Source: Alistipes sp. | GTDB taxonomy: Bacteria > Bacteroidota > Bacteroidia > Bacteroidales > Rikenellaceae | Direction of reading: 5' to 3' | Assembly: GCA_017391665.1 (NCBI GenBank) | Contig: JAFOXS010000188.1 | Location: forward strand, 1 to 12,414 | DNA: 12,414 bases | Shown: positions 6,943 through 12,414 of the stretch, one piece after another | Numbering within the stretch: position 1 is the first letter of the stretch | Layout of the letters: each line of letters starts with the position of its first letter | The notes under the pieces: generated by a model | Told to the model about the DNA's origin: nothing | The model's database searches: none | Seen by the model: the letters and a program-made list of their open reading frames with translations, nothing else | Made by a program: the position numbers and the translations under genes

Positions 6943-9249
6943 CTACTTTAATTCAATTGTTACCTTCTGTCCGGGCTTTATGGCCTGTCCCACCGCGATG
7001 CTCTGGCGGCGCACCGTGCCTCGGCCCGTGAATGTCACCTTCAGACCACGACTCTCGAGGATGTAGAGCGCATCCTTTAGTCCCATACCCACAACGTTGG
7101 GCATCGTGCCGTCGCGCTCGATTGACTTAACATCGACATTCAGAAGCGTATCCATGCGCGCTACGCCCCAGCCCTCACGGTCGGTGAACGAGATGCGTGG
7201 CGAGAACTTATCGGCCACGCGGCGCACCTGCGCAATGTTGCCACCCTTAACCTCGACAGGCACCTGCTGCGAGAGCGAGGGAGTAATAGGCTCGTGCCAC
7301 TCCTCATCGCGGTAGAAGATATAATTCACCAGATCCCTGACAACGGGGCCCGACAGACCGGCACCATAGTAGTTGCGGCCACGCGAGCGGTTCGTAAGGA
7401 TTGAGGTCAGAATCGTATATTTGGGGTTCTCGGCGGGGAAGTAAGCCACCACCGAACCCATATAGTAATTGGCCGTATAGGGTACACCACGACCATCGCC
7501 ATCCTGCGCCACCTTGGCTGTACCCGTCTTTGACGCCACACGCAGTGCCACGGTATCGCGGAAGAATGACTTTGTAGTTCCCGTCAGTGCCGTCTCCTCA
7601 AGACACTCCCTGACGGCAGCGAGCGTAGCCTCGGAGCAGATCTGATTGACCATCACGCGGGTGGGATACTCCTTCACCACCTCGTCGCCATTCTTCACCT
7701 CTCGTACCAGACGCGGCGCCACCATACGGCCACCGTTGGCTACGGCGTTGTAGAGTGTGAGGATGCGGATGGGGGGCATCTCGATGGCATAGCCATAACC
7801 CATATTGGGCAGGGTGTGGGCATTCCAGTTCTTCACGTCGAGAATCAGCGGACGCTTCTCGCCCCAATCATCGAAGCCGACGCTGCGGTCGAGAGCCAGG
7901 TGGTGGAGAAAATCGAGATATCGCTTATTGTCATTCTTGTAGTTCTGGTAGATGGCATCGGCAAAATAGACATTCGACGACTGCGCCGTGGCGGTCTTCA
8001 TGTCGATCATGCCGCCTATGTTGTGGTCATCCTGTACCATGGGTCCACGTGCTCCACCCACCTGCACACGGCGTCCCTCATAGGTCTGATACTCCTGCGT
8101 GATGGGCAGGCCACAATCCTCGACAAGGGCGAGCAACGACACCAGCTTGAAGGTAGAGCCGGGCTCGATGCGACGCGAGAGTGCGTAGTTCTCCTTCTCG
8201 TAATATACGCCGCTGCCCTCAGCCGTCTCGCCCAGATTGACCATAGCCAGAATGTCGCCCGTAGCCACCTCCATGACCATCGTCGTGCCCCAGATAGCCT
8301 TCTGGTCGATCATCTGACGGCGCAGTGCCGCATCGGCTGCATGCTGAATCTCGACATCGAGCGTGGTCACAACATCATATCCGTCCGATGCCACAAGGCT
8401 CGAATCGCTGTGTACCGTAGTGGAGAATCCCGGCGCGATGCGCTGACGCAGTGAGCGACCATTTGTTCCGCGCAGATCCTCGGCATGGATATACTCGATG
8501 CCATACTGTCCGCGCGCCTTCTCGCGGTCGGCCTCGCTCAGGTTGTTGGTGATGGCTCCCAGCGTACGGCGACCCAGCTCGCCATAGGGATATACTCTCT
8601 GGTCGAGAATCTCCTTCTTGAAGGTGACTCCCATATTGCCGTTCAGAATAGGGTACTTGCTCAGCGTCTGCCACTCGTTGAAGTCCACGGCACGCGGCAG
8701 GATCTGCACGGGGCGGTGGTCACGCACGGCGGTATCGACCTTGATGATGTGGTAGGCGTCGTCGCGCAGGTTATCCACGATCCATGTGAGCAGGTCGCTA
8801 CTGCGCTTGACGATCGAGTCGTGCGAATATACCCACTTGAGGTGCTCATCACGCTCGGCCATCATACGCTTGCGGTAGTCGGCAGCGGAGCGGTCGCGGA
8901 AGAAGGCTGAGAGTAGCTTCGAGAGCGAATCGACATTCTCACGGAATACATCCTCATCGTCGAAGCCTTCGCTACCCATATCGAAGTCGATGCGGTAGCG
9001 CAGAATAGATGTCGCCAGCGGCTCGCCATCGCGCGCGAGGATGGAGCCACGGCGTGAGATGATGGTATCGCTGAAGAAGATACGGCTCTCGAGGCGCTCG
9101 GCATTGTATGCGGTCTCGGTGTTGGGCAGCATAACCCACACCAGACGCGCGATGACGAGCAGTGCCACCACGATGAATACGCCATAGACGATCTGCGCAC
9201 GCAGGTACAACTCGGCTCTGACGTCAGTATCTTGCTTCTTCTTTGCCAT
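6943..9249 (-). CDS. ftsI: Septal class B penicillin-binding protein FtsI with C-terminal PASTA domain
   Basis: Monofunctional transpeptidase cross-linking septal peptidoglycan, anchored by one N-terminal membrane segment (about residues 20-40 from M1 = MAKKKQ). I chose the ATG at 9249-9247 (768 aa): GGAG lies upstream at a suitable distance and class B PBPs of this group commonly begin with a short Lys-rich tail. An in-frame ATG at 9297 would add 16 unconvincing residues. The pedestal domain has the RRGSILARDGEPLA motif near 66-79. The transpeptidase core is complete: S365-T-F-K368, S424-S-N426 and K574-T-G-T577. One PASTA domain (PNVVGMGLKDALYILESRGL and onwards) occupies roughly 715-768, as in other Bacteroidetes FtsI proteins. 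It lies between the FtsL-like gene and murE, the standard dcw order. Its likely partners are FtsW and the FtsL-like protein. Confidence 0.95.
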   Translation of the reverse strand: MAKKKQDTDVRAELYLRAQIVYGVFIVVALLVIARLVWVMLPNTETAYNAERLESRIFFSDTIISRRGSILARDGEPLATSILRYRIDFDMGSEGFDDEDVFRENVDSLSKLLSAFFRDRSAADYRKRMMAERDEHLKWVYSHDSIVKRSSDLLTWIVDNLRDDAYHIIKVDTAVRDHRPVQILPRAVDFNEWQTLSKYPILNGNMGVTFKKEILDQRVYPYGELGRRTLGAITNNLSEADREKARGQYGIEYIHAEDLRGTNGRSLRQRIAPGFSTTVHSDSSLVASDGYDVVTTLDVEIQHAADAALRRQMIDQKAIWGTTMVMEVATGDILAMVNLGETAEGSGVYYEKENYALSRRIEPGSTFKLVSLLALVEDCGLPITQEYQTYEGRRVQVGGARGPMVQDDHNIGGMIDMKTATAQSSNVYFADAIYQNYKNDNKRYLDFLHHLALDRSVGFDDWGEKRPLILDVKNWNAHTLPNMGYGYAIEMPPIRILTLYNAVANGGRMVAPRLVREVKNGDEVVKEYPTRVMVNQICSEATLAAVRECLEETALTGTTKSFFRDTVALRVASKTGTAKVAQDGDGRGVPYTANYYMGSVVAYFPAENPKYTILTSILTNRSRGRNYYGAGLSGPVVRDLVNYIFYRDEEWHEPITPSLSQQVPVEVKGGNIAQVRRVADKFSPRISFTDREGWGVARMDTLLNVDVKSIERDGTMPNVVGMGLKDALYILESRGLKVTFTGRGTVRRQSIAVGQAIKPGQKVTIELK

Positions 9250-9320
9250 TCTTATGCTCCAAACTATCTCAAAAACGGTCTTCGGGCGTATGCCCAAACC
9301 CTAAAATAAAAACCAAAAAA

Positions 9321-9839
9321 TTACTCCTCGACCACGGCTCTCTTCTTGCGGGGATCCTTCAGGTCGATGCCACGCGCTGCCAGCGAGTCGCGTATGGCCT
9401 GATGGGTGGTGCGGCGGTGCAGTTGCTCCTGCAGACGGATCGAACGCTCACGCAGCAGCTGCACATCGTTCTCCATGCGCGAGTAGCTCATGTCGGCATA
9501 GAGCGCGGCGAACATCACCACGATGCTGATGAAGCACATCACGGCAATGGCGGCGAAGTAGCGGTAGTTGTCGGCCAGGCCACGGCTGGTAAGGATCGAG
9601 CCCGAGAAGATCTGCCACTTAAGACCCGAACGCTTACGGCGCTCCTTGCGCTCCTCCTCTTCGGCCTCGGCACGCTCCTCCTCCTCCAGACGACGATCCT
9701 CGGCGATCTCCTCGTCGGCTTCACCGCTCTGCACACGCACAACCATGCGGCGGATGCGGCGATCCAGCTCCTCGCTGTCGCGTTGCGCCTGCAGCTCCTC
9801 CTCGGTCAGGGGGTTAAACTCGTCGTTTGTCGCTTTCAT
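9321..9839 (-). CDS. ftsL: FtsL-like divisome protein with long charged N-terminal region
   Basis: A 172-aa bitopic membrane protein. Residues 1-72 are very acidic then mixed-charge, with Glu/Arg runs at about 43-70 likely to form a helix or coiled coil; one membrane segment spans about 95-113; residues 116-142 (SRMENDVQLLRERSIRLQEQ) have the heptad-like character of an FtsL periplasmic coiled coil, ending in a short basic tail. Sequence identity to E. coli FtsL cannot be judged by eye; the call rests on size, topology and its fixed place between rsmH and ftsI. FtsL proteins help assemble and activate FtsW-FtsI. E. coli FtsL is about 121 aa with a short cytoplasmic part, so the long N-terminal segment is a lineage feature. 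The ATG is 4 nt after the rsmH stop; 71 nt separate its stop from the preferred ftsI start. Confidence 0.85.
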   Translation of the reverse strand: MKATNDEFNPLTEEELQAQRDSEELDRRIRRMVVRVQSGEADEEIAEDRRLEEEERAEAEEEERKERRKRSGLKWQIFSGSILTSRGLADNYRYFAAIAVMCFISIVVMFAALYADMSYSRMENDVQLLRERSIRLQEQLHRRTTHQAIRDSLAARGIDLKDPRKKRAVVEE

Positions 9840-9843
9840 CTTC

Positions 9844-10758
9844 TTATCTCTTTATTGCCACACGCATCTTTGCCGAGCGCGAGCGGGGATTGCGCTCCAC
9901 CTCCTCGGCTGTGGGCACTATAGCTTTGCGCGAGACAACATCGAAGGGTGTCTGCTGACGACCGAAGAAATCCTGCTCGATCTTACCCTCGAAATTGCCG
10001 CTACGCATAAAATTCTTTACCAGTCTGTCCTCTAACGAGTGGTACGATATAACCACCAGACGACCACCCGGGCGCAGCACCTTGAGCGACTGCTCGAGGG
10101 CCATCTTCAGCGCCTCCATCTCGCCATTGACCTCGATGCGCAGAGCCTGGAAGAGCTTTGTCAGGAACTTCGACTCGTCACGCTTGGGTGTGCAGGGGCG
10201 AACGGCCTCGACCAGCTGCGCTGTGGTGGTGATAGGCTCCTTCTCGCGCGCACGCTCGATGCACGAGGCTATCTTCCACGTGGTATCCAGCTCACCATAC
10301 TCCTTCAGTACGCGTGCCAGCGAGTCGGCATCGTAGGTATTCACCACGTCGGCAGCCGTGCGGCCTCCACGCTGGTTCATACGCATATCGAGCGGGCCCT
10401 CGCCACGGAACGAGAAGCCACGACCCACCTCATCGAAGTGGTGCGACGAGACACCCAGATCGGCAAGGATGCCATCGACCTTGTCGACGCCACGCAGGCG
10501 CAGTGCCGAGCGCAGGAAACGGAAGTTGCTCTCGACATAGTTGAAACGCTCATCGTCGGGAGCGTTGAGCAGCGTGTCGCGATCCTGATCGAACGAGTAG
10601 AGACGACCCTCGGCGCCGAGCTTCGAGAGTATGTGGCGCGAGTGACCTCCACCGCCGAAGGTAAGGTCGCAGTAGGTGCCCGAGGGCTGAATATCCAACT
10701 CATTTACAGCGCTCTCAAGCAGCACGGGAATGTGGTATGTTGTGTTGTCAGTGGACAT
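9844..10758 (-). CDS. rsmH: 16S rRNA (cytosine-1402-N4)-methyltransferase RsmH (MraW)
   Basis: SAM-dependent methyltransferase modifying N4 of C1402 in the decoding centre of 16S rRNA. The 304-aa sequence carries the family hallmarks: HIPVLLES (9-16), the SAM-binding loop DLTFGGGGHSR (31-41), SFDQDRD (55-61), ADLGVSSHHFD (99-109), GFSFRGEGPLDMRM (114-127), ALRIEVNGE (205-213), SYHSLEDR (238-245) and the C-terminal NPRSRSAKMR (290-299). This is the first gene of the dcw operon here: upstream lie 208 nt without a gene, including a terminator of the preceding gene and a candidate promoter. No mraZ is found before it, although mraZ is its usual upstream partner. The ATG at 10758 fits conserved N-terminal length. 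Confidence 0.97.
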   Translation of the reverse strand: MSTDNTTYHIPVLLESAVNELDIQPSGTYCDLTFGGGGHSRHILSKLGAEGRLYSFDQDRDTLLNAPDDERFNYVESNFRFLRSALRLRGVDKVDGILADLGVSSHHFDEVGRGFSFRGEGPLDMRMNQRGGRTAADVVNTYDADSLARVLKEYGELDTTWKIASCIERAREKEPITTTAQLVEAVRPCTPKRDESKFLTKLFQALRIEVNGEMEALKMALEQSLKVLRPGGRLVVISYHSLEDRLVKNFMRSGNFEGKIEQDFFGRQQTPFDVVSRKAIVPTAEEVERNPRSRSAKMRVAIKR

Positions 10759-10768
10759 TTTCTTAACG

Positions 10769-10776
10769 CAAAAGTA
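10769..10776 (-). promoter_or_regulatory. Candidate -7 element of the dcw operon promoter
   Basis: On the minus strand this reads TACTTTTG, a full match to the Bacteroidetes -7 consensus TAnnTTTG, ending 10 nt before the rsmH ATG. No TTTG -33 element stands 19-21 nt upstream, and the start site it implies would leave only a few untranslated bases. Another near match, TAACTTTA, lies about 14 nt further upstream. A promoter is expected between the terminator at 10890-10924 and rsmH; which element drives it is uncertain. Confidence 0.35.
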
Positions 10777-10889
10777 TATTTGGGTGTAAAGTTACTGCTT
10801 TTTAGCTGAAATATTGTAAATATTTCCGCAGATTTTATTAACAATTGGAAGGGTGTGTTTTTGATTCGGCTAAAGAGCAATAATAAACA

Positions 10890-10924
10890 ATATCGGCAAC
10901 GCATAGTGTGTGCGCTGCCGATAT
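10890..10924 (-). terminator. Rho-independent-type terminator after the propeller-like gene
   Basis: Perfectly nested arms 10890-10903 and 10911-10924 form a 14-bp stem on the minus strand (13 Watson-Crick pairs and one G-U) around a 7-nt loop. The transcript then continues with a U-rich stretch (TGTTTATTATTG). It lies 42 nt beyond the stop of the upstream gene and before rsmH, so it should separate the two transcription units. Confidence 0.8.
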
Positions 10925-10966
10925 ACTCAAACGGGATGAAAATTATGTTCCGCGACATACGGTTCA

Positions 10967-11770
10967 CTATCGCTGCGTGGCATGGATGACCTGACGATCC
11001 TTGCGACTGATGCCCCACATATCACCGTTGCGATCGATGGCAATGGCCTGGCCAGGAATGGGGACGTTGATGGTGCCCACCCACTCGAGATGCACACCAT
11101 ATCGGGGCAGACGCATCAGGTAGCAACGCTCATGGTCGTGGCCCATGCAATAGAATGTATCACCCACCAGCACACCGCTTGAAAGACTGTGCGGATGCAG
11201 TTTTTCGAGGATATCCTTAGGCAGAACCCATGCCTGCATGCGGCGCCACTTGCGGTCGAACTTCACCAGCTGCGACCACTCCACACCCTTGCCAGGCTCC
11301 TGACCGTTGCCGGCATAGTGGGCAAAGAAGGCATACCAGCACCCCTTGCCGGGTGTGATCCAGACGCAAGAGCCTACATCGATACCCAGACTGATACTCT
11401 CAATGGGTTGCATGGTGCGCTTGTCGAAGATCTCGATCGAACTGGCCATCGGCACCTCGGGGTAGTTTGAGTGGGTGCAGTAGAGCTTACGACCCTTGAC
11501 AAAACCGCTGTTGATGTGGCGGATCTTCTCCTTGTCGGGCTCATGCCATGTGGTGACAGAGTCGCCCCTGAGGGTGAACTTGGTAATATGGTTGTTCTCA
11601 ATGGCATAGAAGTGGTTGCGATCCACCGCCACACCCTGCATGGCATAGTAGGCATCGAAGCGCTCCACTACGTGGTAGTCGCGCCGGGGATCAATAGTCT
11701 GCGCCTGCATGTTAGAGCACACCACGGCACCAAAGGCACAGAGCAGAAGTGATAGTTTTCGGAGTTTCAT
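10967..11770 (-). CDS. Secreted propeller-like protein of unknown function
   Basis: A 267-aa protein starting at the ATG at 11770-11768: a basic MKLRKL followed by a hydrophobic stretch and a probable signal peptidase I site after NMQA (residue 23), so it is likely exported. The open frame extends upstream to 12331 without a stop, but that part only translates the direct repeats; the signal peptide and promoter position fix this start. The mature part has repeated strand patterns such as MQGVAVDRNHFYAIENN, YCTHSNYPEVPM, SCVWITPGKGCWYAFF and GQAIAIDRNGDMWGISR, resembling six- or seven-bladed propellers of the SMP-30/NHL type. I do not recognise a named family or catalytic residues. It has its own promoter and terminator, so it is probably monocistronic and merely adjacent to the dcw operon. 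Confidence 0.82.
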   Translation of the reverse strand: MKLRKLSLLLCAFGAVVCSNMQAQTIDPRRDYHVVERFDAYYAMQGVAVDRNHFYAIENNHITKFTLRGDSVTTWHEPDKEKIRHINSGFVKGRKLYCTHSNYPEVPMASSIEIFDKRTMQPIESISLGIDVGSCVWITPGKGCWYAFFAHYAGNGQEPGKGVEWSQLVKFDRKWRRMQAWVLPKDILEKLHPHSLSSGVLVGDTFYCMGHDHERCYLMRLPRYGVHLEWVGTINVPIPGQAIAIDRNGDMWGISRKDRQVIHATQR

Positions 11771-11784
11771 GATAAAGATATTTG

Positions 11785-11815
11785 TTGTCACAAATTTACC
11801 TATTTTTTGTGACAA
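11785..11815. promoter_or_regulatory. 10+10 bp perfect inverted repeat over the promoter (operator candidate)
   Basis: Arms TTGTCACAAA (11785-11794) and TTTGTGACAA (11806-11815) are perfect reverse complements separated by 11 bp. One arm covers part of the -7 element and the predicted start site, the other lies in the -7/-33 spacer. That placement fits a binding site for a dimeric repressor. The arms are AT-rich with no U-run, so a terminator is unlikely. Regulator identity is unknown. Confidence 0.55.
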
Positions 11816-11821
11816 AACAAG
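11791..11821 (-). promoter_or_regulatory. Bacteroidetes-type promoter of the secreted propeller-like gene
   Basis: On the minus strand the -7 element is TAAATTTG (11798-11791), a full match to TAnnTTTG, with CTTG (11821-11818; three of four bases of TTTG) exactly 19 nt upstream. The predicted start site would fall near 11784, giving an untranslated leader of roughly 14 nt. Spacing and position both fit the primary-sigma promoters described in Bacteroides. Confidence 0.6.
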
Positions 11822-11888
11822 GTTTTCGTACAATTGAGGGAGTCTTCTGGTCGTAGAAATGAATTGGAATGAGGGAGGGAGAGATGTT

Positions 11889-12052
11889 GAATTGGCCACG
11901 CTATGCTTGCTGACCGCGCCGCACCGCGTGCCCTTTCCCTTGCGGGGAGGCTTCAAAAGAAAAGAAGGGATTCGAACGGCGCAGCCGAAGCGGAGCACCT
12001 TTGAAAAATAGACATATTTTGCTCCGCAACCCCCGTTGTTAAGTGAGCAATG
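11889..12052. repeat. Direct repeat copy A (~164 bp)
   Basis: Begins GAATTGGCCACGCTATGCT and ends AAGTGAGCAATG. It contains GCGGAGCA (11990-11997) and TGCTCCGC (12020-12027) as inverted arms enclosing an AT-rich inner pair AAAATA/TATTTT, plus a small CGGC-GCA-GCCG hairpin at 11977-11987. It matches copy B at about nine in ten positions by eye. The ends resemble each other weakly in inverted orientation (ATTGGCCAC against ATTGCTCAC). It looks like a dispersed non-coding element; no transposase is present. Confidence 0.85.
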
Positions 12053-12071
12053 CCGCCTTTGGCAGAGAAAG

Positions 12072-12233
12072 GAATTGGCCACGCTATGCTCGTTGACCGC
12101 GTCGCACCGCGTGCCCTTTCCCTTGTGGGGAGGCAACAAAAGAAAAGAGGGATTCGAACGGCGCAGCCGAAGCGGAGCTCCTTTGAAAATTAAATATTTT
12201 TGCTCCGCAACCCCCTTATTTAAGTGAGCAATG
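12072..12233. repeat. Direct repeat copy B (~162 bp)
   Basis: Same boundaries and orientation as copy A, 19 bp away. Hairpin arms GCGGAGC (12172-12178) and GCTCCGC (12202-12208) are conserved, while the AT-rich loop between them has diverged yet still keeps short A-run/T-run complementarity. Differences from copy A are mostly single substitutions and a one-base deletion, consistent with an old duplication or two insertions of the same element. Confidence 0.85.
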
Positions 12234-12337
12234 GCTCTCTCTAAACAGTAGGCAGAAAACAGAGGTGCGGGCTTTGACCGCTTTTTGTGAAAGTGTGCAG
12301 GAGTGAAATTTATTTCAACTTCCAGCATCACTTACAC

Positions 12338-12363
12338 AAAAAAAGCGACAGCACTGCTGTCGC
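12338..12363 (-). terminator. Terminator-like hairpin with U-run, reading leftwards
   Basis: Arms GCGACAGC (12345-12352) and GCTGTCGC (12356-12363) form a perfect 8-bp GC-rich stem with a 3-nt loop; on the minus strand it is followed by seven T (complement of 12338-12344). This is a classic intrinsic terminator, presumably for a minus-strand gene lying beyond the right edge. Confidence 0.8.
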
Positions 12364-12381
12364 CCGATGTTTTCCTGAAAC

Positions 12382-12412
12382 AAAAAAGCACCACGTTTAG
12401 TGATGCTTTTTT
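12382..12412. terminator. Bidirectional terminator-like hairpin at the right edge
   Basis: Six A (12382-12387), GCACCAC, a 5-nt loop (12395-12399), GTGATGC and six T (12407-12412) form a stem with one internal mismatch and U-runs in both directions. It could end transcription from either side and precedes the stronger hairpin to its left, giving two terminators in series on the minus strand. Confidence 0.65.
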
Positions 12413-12414
12413 CC

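Larger units (their letters stand above)
11771..12414. other. 644-bp gene-free region at the right edge
   Basis: I find no credible protein-coding gene here. It holds, from left to right, the promoter and inverted repeat of the downstream gene, about 65 bp of unremarkable sequence (11822-11888), two direct repeats, about 100 bp of plain sequence with a small palindrome (TGAAAT/ATTTCA arms at 12304-12309 and 12312-12317), and two terminator-like hairpins. The minus-strand frame stays open across much of it, but encodes only a repeated low-information peptide. Confidence 0.7.

Noticed and set aside
9284..9295. GGGCGTATGCCC hairpin between ftsL and ftsI as a terminator
   Set aside because: The stem is only 4 bp and no U-run follows directly; ending transcription inside this operon would also be implausible.
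9250..9297. Longer ftsI start adding 16 residues
   Set aside because: The ATG at 9249 has a GGAG upstream and begins the usual Lys-rich cytoplasmic tail. The extension covers a small hairpin (GGGC/GCCC, 9284-9295) that fits better as intergenic sequence.
11965..11990. tRNA T-arm-like GGATTCGAAC in both direct repeats
   Set aside because: The flanks do not pair as a T-stem and no acceptor, D or anticodon arms can be drawn on either strand, so the likeness is chance or a distant remnant.
11889..12233. CRISPR array or insertion sequence
   Set aside because: There are only two long copies with one 19-bp spacer and no transposase or cas gene, so neither class is supported.
11771..12331. N-terminal extension of the secreted propeller-like protein to an ATG at 12331
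   Set aside because: The added residues only translate the two direct repeats (giving a repeated KGKGTRC-type peptide), while a signal peptide and a promoter mark the start at 11770.

Overview
The window looks like chromosomal DNA from a member of the Bacteroidales. This rests on the Bacteroidetes gene order of the division and cell-wall (dcw) cluster, a PASTA-bearing FtsI, a long FtsL-like protein, promoter candidates of the TAnnTTTG type, few clear Shine-Dalgarno sequences, and a MurE with the meso-diaminopimelate motif DNPR. A fairly GC-rich lineage such as Rikenellaceae/Alistipes is my guess, not something I can prove from sequence alone.

All genes read on the minus strand, so the biological order runs from the right edge to the left. 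At the far right (12234-12414) are two consecutive terminator-like hairpins, probably ending a gene outside the window. Next comes a gene-free stretch with two ~163-bp direct repeats (11889-12052 and 12072-12233, about nine in ten bases identical), each carrying hairpins. A promoter with a 10+10 bp inverted repeat follows (11785-11821), then a secreted propeller-like protein of unknown function (10967-11770) with a strong terminator (10890-10924).

From 10758 down to 1371 lies a compact dcw operon: rsmH, ftsL-like, ftsI, murE, mraY, murD, ftsW. These genes make UDP-MurNAc-pentapeptide (MurD, MurE), move it to the lipid carrier (MraY), and polymerise and cross-link septal peptidoglycan (FtsW, FtsI, FtsL); RsmH methylates 16S rRNA. 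The cluster is shorter than the usual Bacteroidetes one: no mraZ precedes rsmH, and ftsW is followed not by murG-murC-ftsQ-ftsA-ftsZ but by a lipoprotein of the 6-phosphogluconolactonase-like propeller family (301-1350) and an Hsp15-like S4-domain protein cut by the left edge (1-286).

Most junctions inside the operon are 1-20 nt. Two longer ones (murE-mraY and murD-ftsW) are filled by a 9-bp repeat, GTGTWATAR, in uninterrupted register: a head-to-tail array in one, a three-forward/three-reverse array in the other. With the paired 163-bp repeats and the promoter palindrome, this is the least explained sequence here. I see no phage, transposase, CRISPR, rRNA or tRNA gene, and no clear sign of a new multi-gene system.
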